Shown piece after piece: positions 6,312-8,259 of a DNA stretch of 8,259 nucleotides. The notes under the pieces were generated by a model. The model saw only the letters and a list, made by a program, of their open reading frames with translations, was not told where the DNA came from and made no database searches. Both the position numbers and the translations under genes were made by a program. The DNA comes from Candidatus Mcinerneyibacterium aminivorans (GTDB lineage Bacteria > Macinerneyibacteriota > Macinerneyibacteria > Macinerneyibacteriales > Macinerneyibacteriaceae): NCBI GenBank assembly GCA_008086245.1, contig VSIX01000034.1, positions 1 to 8,259 of the forward strand, written 5' to 3'. Position 1 is the first letter of the stretch, and every line of letters begins with the position of its first letter.

Positions 6312-6335
6312 ACCTAATCATTTTTTCAAATAGGT
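6312..6335. terminator. Possible bidirectional terminator between the convergent kinases
   Basis: The 56-bp gap between the two convergent stop codons holds ACCTA (6312-6316) and TAGGT (6331-6335), with a T6 run (6321-6326) in the loop rather than after the stem. It is the only inverted repeat available to end either gene. The short stem makes it a weak call. Confidence 0.25.
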
Positions 6336-6349
6336 TTATTAATGAAACT

Positions 6350-8259
6350 TCACTTGTTTAGTACCGCATGAATTTTTTGGTAGAGCTTTTTTATTTCGAT
6401 GGGTTTATGAAAAAAACCAGATACTCCTATTTCTTCAGCTTTTTTCCTATCAAAAAGTTTGCTGTAACCGGTTAATATGAAGATTGGGGTATCAATGCCT
6501 TTATTTCGTATTTTGACTGTCAGTTCTTCTCCGGTTAGTTCGGGCATGGTTTGGTCAAATAGAAATGCATCAAAAAACCTGTGATTATTTAGGATAAAAT
6601 CCAGGGCTTTTTCAGGATTATTAAATACTTTTACATTGCTTCCCATTCTTTCCAGCGATTCGGATATAAGCTCGGTTAAACTGTTGTCATCATCCACATA
6701 GATTATTCTATATTCTTTCATTTCTGATTCGTAATTATCAACTTTTTCCCTGGTTGAAGGTTTTTCCTTCGATGATAGAGGTAGAAAAACTGTGAACCGG
6801 GTTCCAGTCCCAATTTCACTGCTTACTCTTACTTTCCCGTTGAGGTTTTTTACAATTCCCTCTACTATGGATAAACCAAGGCCTGTCCCTTCACTGTCGG
6901 ATTTTGTGGTATAAAAGGGATCAAAAATTTTATCTAGTTTATCATCTTCAATACCACTTCCCGTATCCTTTATTTGAAGTTTTGCGTAACTGCCCCTTTT
7001 TAAATCGAAATTGTTTCCTTCGTTTAGAATCTGTTTTTCAAGTTTTATTGTTGCTTTACCTCCACTTTTTTCCATTGCTTGATATGCATTTGTGCCCAGA
7101 TTCATTATTATCTGATTAATGCTGGAAGGATTAGAATAGACAATTAATTTATCATCTGTTATATTTTCTTCTAGTTTTATATTTGAAGGAAGGACATTTC
7201 TTAACAAATTAATTGTTTCCTTTATAACTGTGGTTATATCAATGTGTTTCCGATTTATATTCTGTTCCCGGCTGAAGGTGAGAATTTGCTTGATCAAATC
7301 CTTAGCTTCCTTACCACTTTTTTTGGCTTTGTTGAGATATTCATTTATTTTTTCAATTTTATCATTTGACAATGCAAGATCGATATTACCCAGCATTGCA
7401 AAGAGAAGATTATTAAAATCATGGGCTATACCACCGGCAAGGGTTCCCAGGGCGTCCGTTTTTTGAAGTCTCAAATTTTCTCTTCTGAGTTTTTCCTTTT
7501 CCTTTTCGGTCTTATATTTTTCGGTAATATCCTTTATTATTGCAACCATTCCATTAAAATTGTTATTTTCATCCAAAATAGGAGAGGCACTTATGGAAAG
7601 ATATTTTCTTTCTTTGCCTTCGGTTTTAATGGTATGATTTATATTATAAACAGGTTCAAGAGTCTTTTTTACAATATTAAACGGTAATTTGGATTTGGGA
7701 AATGGTTTTTTTTGAAAATCGGTTATTTTCCAGTTTTGGTCATTATAGGTGTATTCTGATATTTTATTTTTTGTGAGGCCAAAAAGCTTTTCTGCTGCAC
7801 TGTTGGCATACTTAATGTTTCCATTTTTATCAACATTGGTTATTGCTACCGGGCTTGTTTCCATTATTTGTTTTATTAAATTTTTTTCTTTCTTGAGGGA
7901 TTTTTCCGCCTGTACACGTTTTGTTACATCTGATATAATACCCTCCAAAAATTCTATTTTGTTTTTTTTGTTAAAGATACCCCGTCCTCTTTCCCATACC
8001 CATTTTATATTACCATTTTTTGTAGTTATTCTGTAGGTGAGTTCGTACTGTTCGCTCTTTTTTAAGGATTTTTGAATAGTTTCCCAGACCTTTTTTCTAT
8101 CATCGGGATGTATAATCTGACCGTATGATTTTTTTTTATCATATAACATTTCTTCAATCTTGTATCCCGTTAATTCCTTTGCTCCCTGACTTATAAATTC
8201 CATGGTGTAATTTTTATTATTTCTGCATCTGTAGGCCATTCCGGGAAGATTTTCAAGTA
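6350..8259 (-). CDS. Hybrid sensor histidine kinase (PAS-PAS-HisKA-HATPase-REC), 5' end outside the window
   Basis: The gene is cut by the right edge. The first in-window ATG (8237-8239) is internal, because the frame stays open to 8259 and reads LENLPG before MAYRCRN, a classic PAS_3 opening (LPGMAYRCRND-like). Counting from that ATG (629 codons), PAS1 runs to about 108 and ends in IISDVTKR. PAS2 is about 118-240. HisKA has GGIAHDFNN (269-277, H273). HATPase has N380/N384, DTGSGI (425-430), IFDPFYTTK (438-446) and GTGLGL (451-456). REC is about 510-628, with D516-D518, phospho-acceptor D562 in FDQTMPE, T590 and K612. All catalytic residues are present. No membrane segment is visible; any N-terminal sensor would be beyond the window. 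It converges on the first kinase with a 56-bp gap and lacks a DNA-binding output domain. The signal is unknown. Confidence 0.92.
   Translation of the reverse strand, partial: LENLPGMAYRCRNNKNYTMEFISQGAKELTGYKIEEMLYDKKKSYGQIIHPDDRKKVWETIQKSLKKSEQYELTYRITTKNGNIKWVWERGRGIFNKKNKIEFLEGIISDVTKRVQAEKSLKKEKNLIKQIMETSPVAITNVDKNGNIKYANSAAEKLFGLTKNKISEYTYNDQNWKITDFQKKPFPKSKLPFNIVKKTLEPVYNINHTIKTEGKERKYLSISASPILDENNNFNGMVAIIKDITEKYKTEKEKEKLRRENLRLQKTDALGTLAGGIAHDFNNLLFAMLGNIDLALSNDKIEKINEYLNKAKKSGKEAKDLIKQILTFSREQNINRKHIDITTVIKETINLLRNVLPSNIKLEENITDDKLIVYSNPSSINQIIMNLGTNAYQAMEKSGGKATIKLEKQILNEGNNFDLKRGSYAKLQIKDTGSGIEDDKLDKIFDPFYTTKSDSEGTGLGLSIVEGIVKNLNGKVRVSSEIGTGTRFTVFLPLSSKEKPSTREKVDNYESEMKEYRIIYVDDDNSLTELISESLERMGSNVKVFNNPEKALDFILNNHRFFDAFLFDQTMPELTGEELTVKIRNKGIDTPIFILTGYSKLFDRKKAEEIGVSGFFHKPIEIKKLYQKIHAVLNK

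Noticed and set aside
7230-8036. Several plus-strand open frames of 70-95 codons opposite the second kinase
   Set aside because: They are hydrophobic antisense shadows of a clearly coding kinase, with no ribosome binding sites or family resemblance.

Overview
The window is AT-rich bacterial DNA, clearly below 40% G+C by eye. Genes are close together, with canonical Shine-Dalgarno sites and frequent TTG or GTG starts. Two PAS-containing hybrid histidine kinases, an HD-GYP protein and a kinase partner with a periplasmic binding domain suggest a free-living, probably anaerobic bacterium rich in signalling genes, such as a low-GC Halanaerobiales-like, spirochaete-like or related lineage. No taxonomic marker gene is present, so this assignment is weak.

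Layout from left to right. A ZIP-family metal transporter (zupT-like, 64-873, minus) has its own sigma70-type promoter. A degenerate 7-bp tandem repeat (932-973) separates it from a tandem-HD/HD-GYP cyclic-di-GMP phosphodiesterase candidate (1023-2291, minus, TTG start). That gene has a strong promoter with a perfect inverted repeat over the predicted transcription start. Divergent from it is an AIM24/TIGR00266-family gene of unknown function (2504-3235, plus), followed by a weak intrinsic terminator. The terminator lies in the left arm of a 134-bp element bounded by long inverted repeats (3261-3394). Next come a secreted or membrane-anchored SBP_bac_3 ligand-binding protein (3475-4293) and a TM-PAS-PAS-HisKA-HATPase-REC hybrid kinase (4293-6293), both plus. 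A second PAS-PAS-kinase-REC hybrid kinase (6350 to the right edge, minus) converges on them. Its 5' end lies outside the window.

The main discovery candidate is the junction between the binding protein and the kinase. The two reading frames overlap in the -1 register. The zero-frame gene contains A AAA AAG in exactly the phase used for dnaX-type -1 frameshifting, 7 nt before a strong GC-rich hairpin. That hairpin contains the upstream stop codon and the downstream start codon, and the downstream start has no Shine-Dalgarno site. A -1 shift would make a single 939-residue sensor kinase (periplasmic binding domain-TM-PAS-PAS-kinase-REC), which is the usual single-chain architecture of this family. 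Without a shift, only the free binding protein would be made, and the kinase would depend on stop-start coupled reinitiation. A homopolymer error (A7 instead of A8) is the main mundane alternative.

Taken together, the right half is a sensory phosphorelay cluster. Neither hybrid kinase has a DNA-binding output domain, and no separate response regulator is visible. The HD-GYP protein may be a second-messenger output nearby, but nothing in the sequence links them directly.
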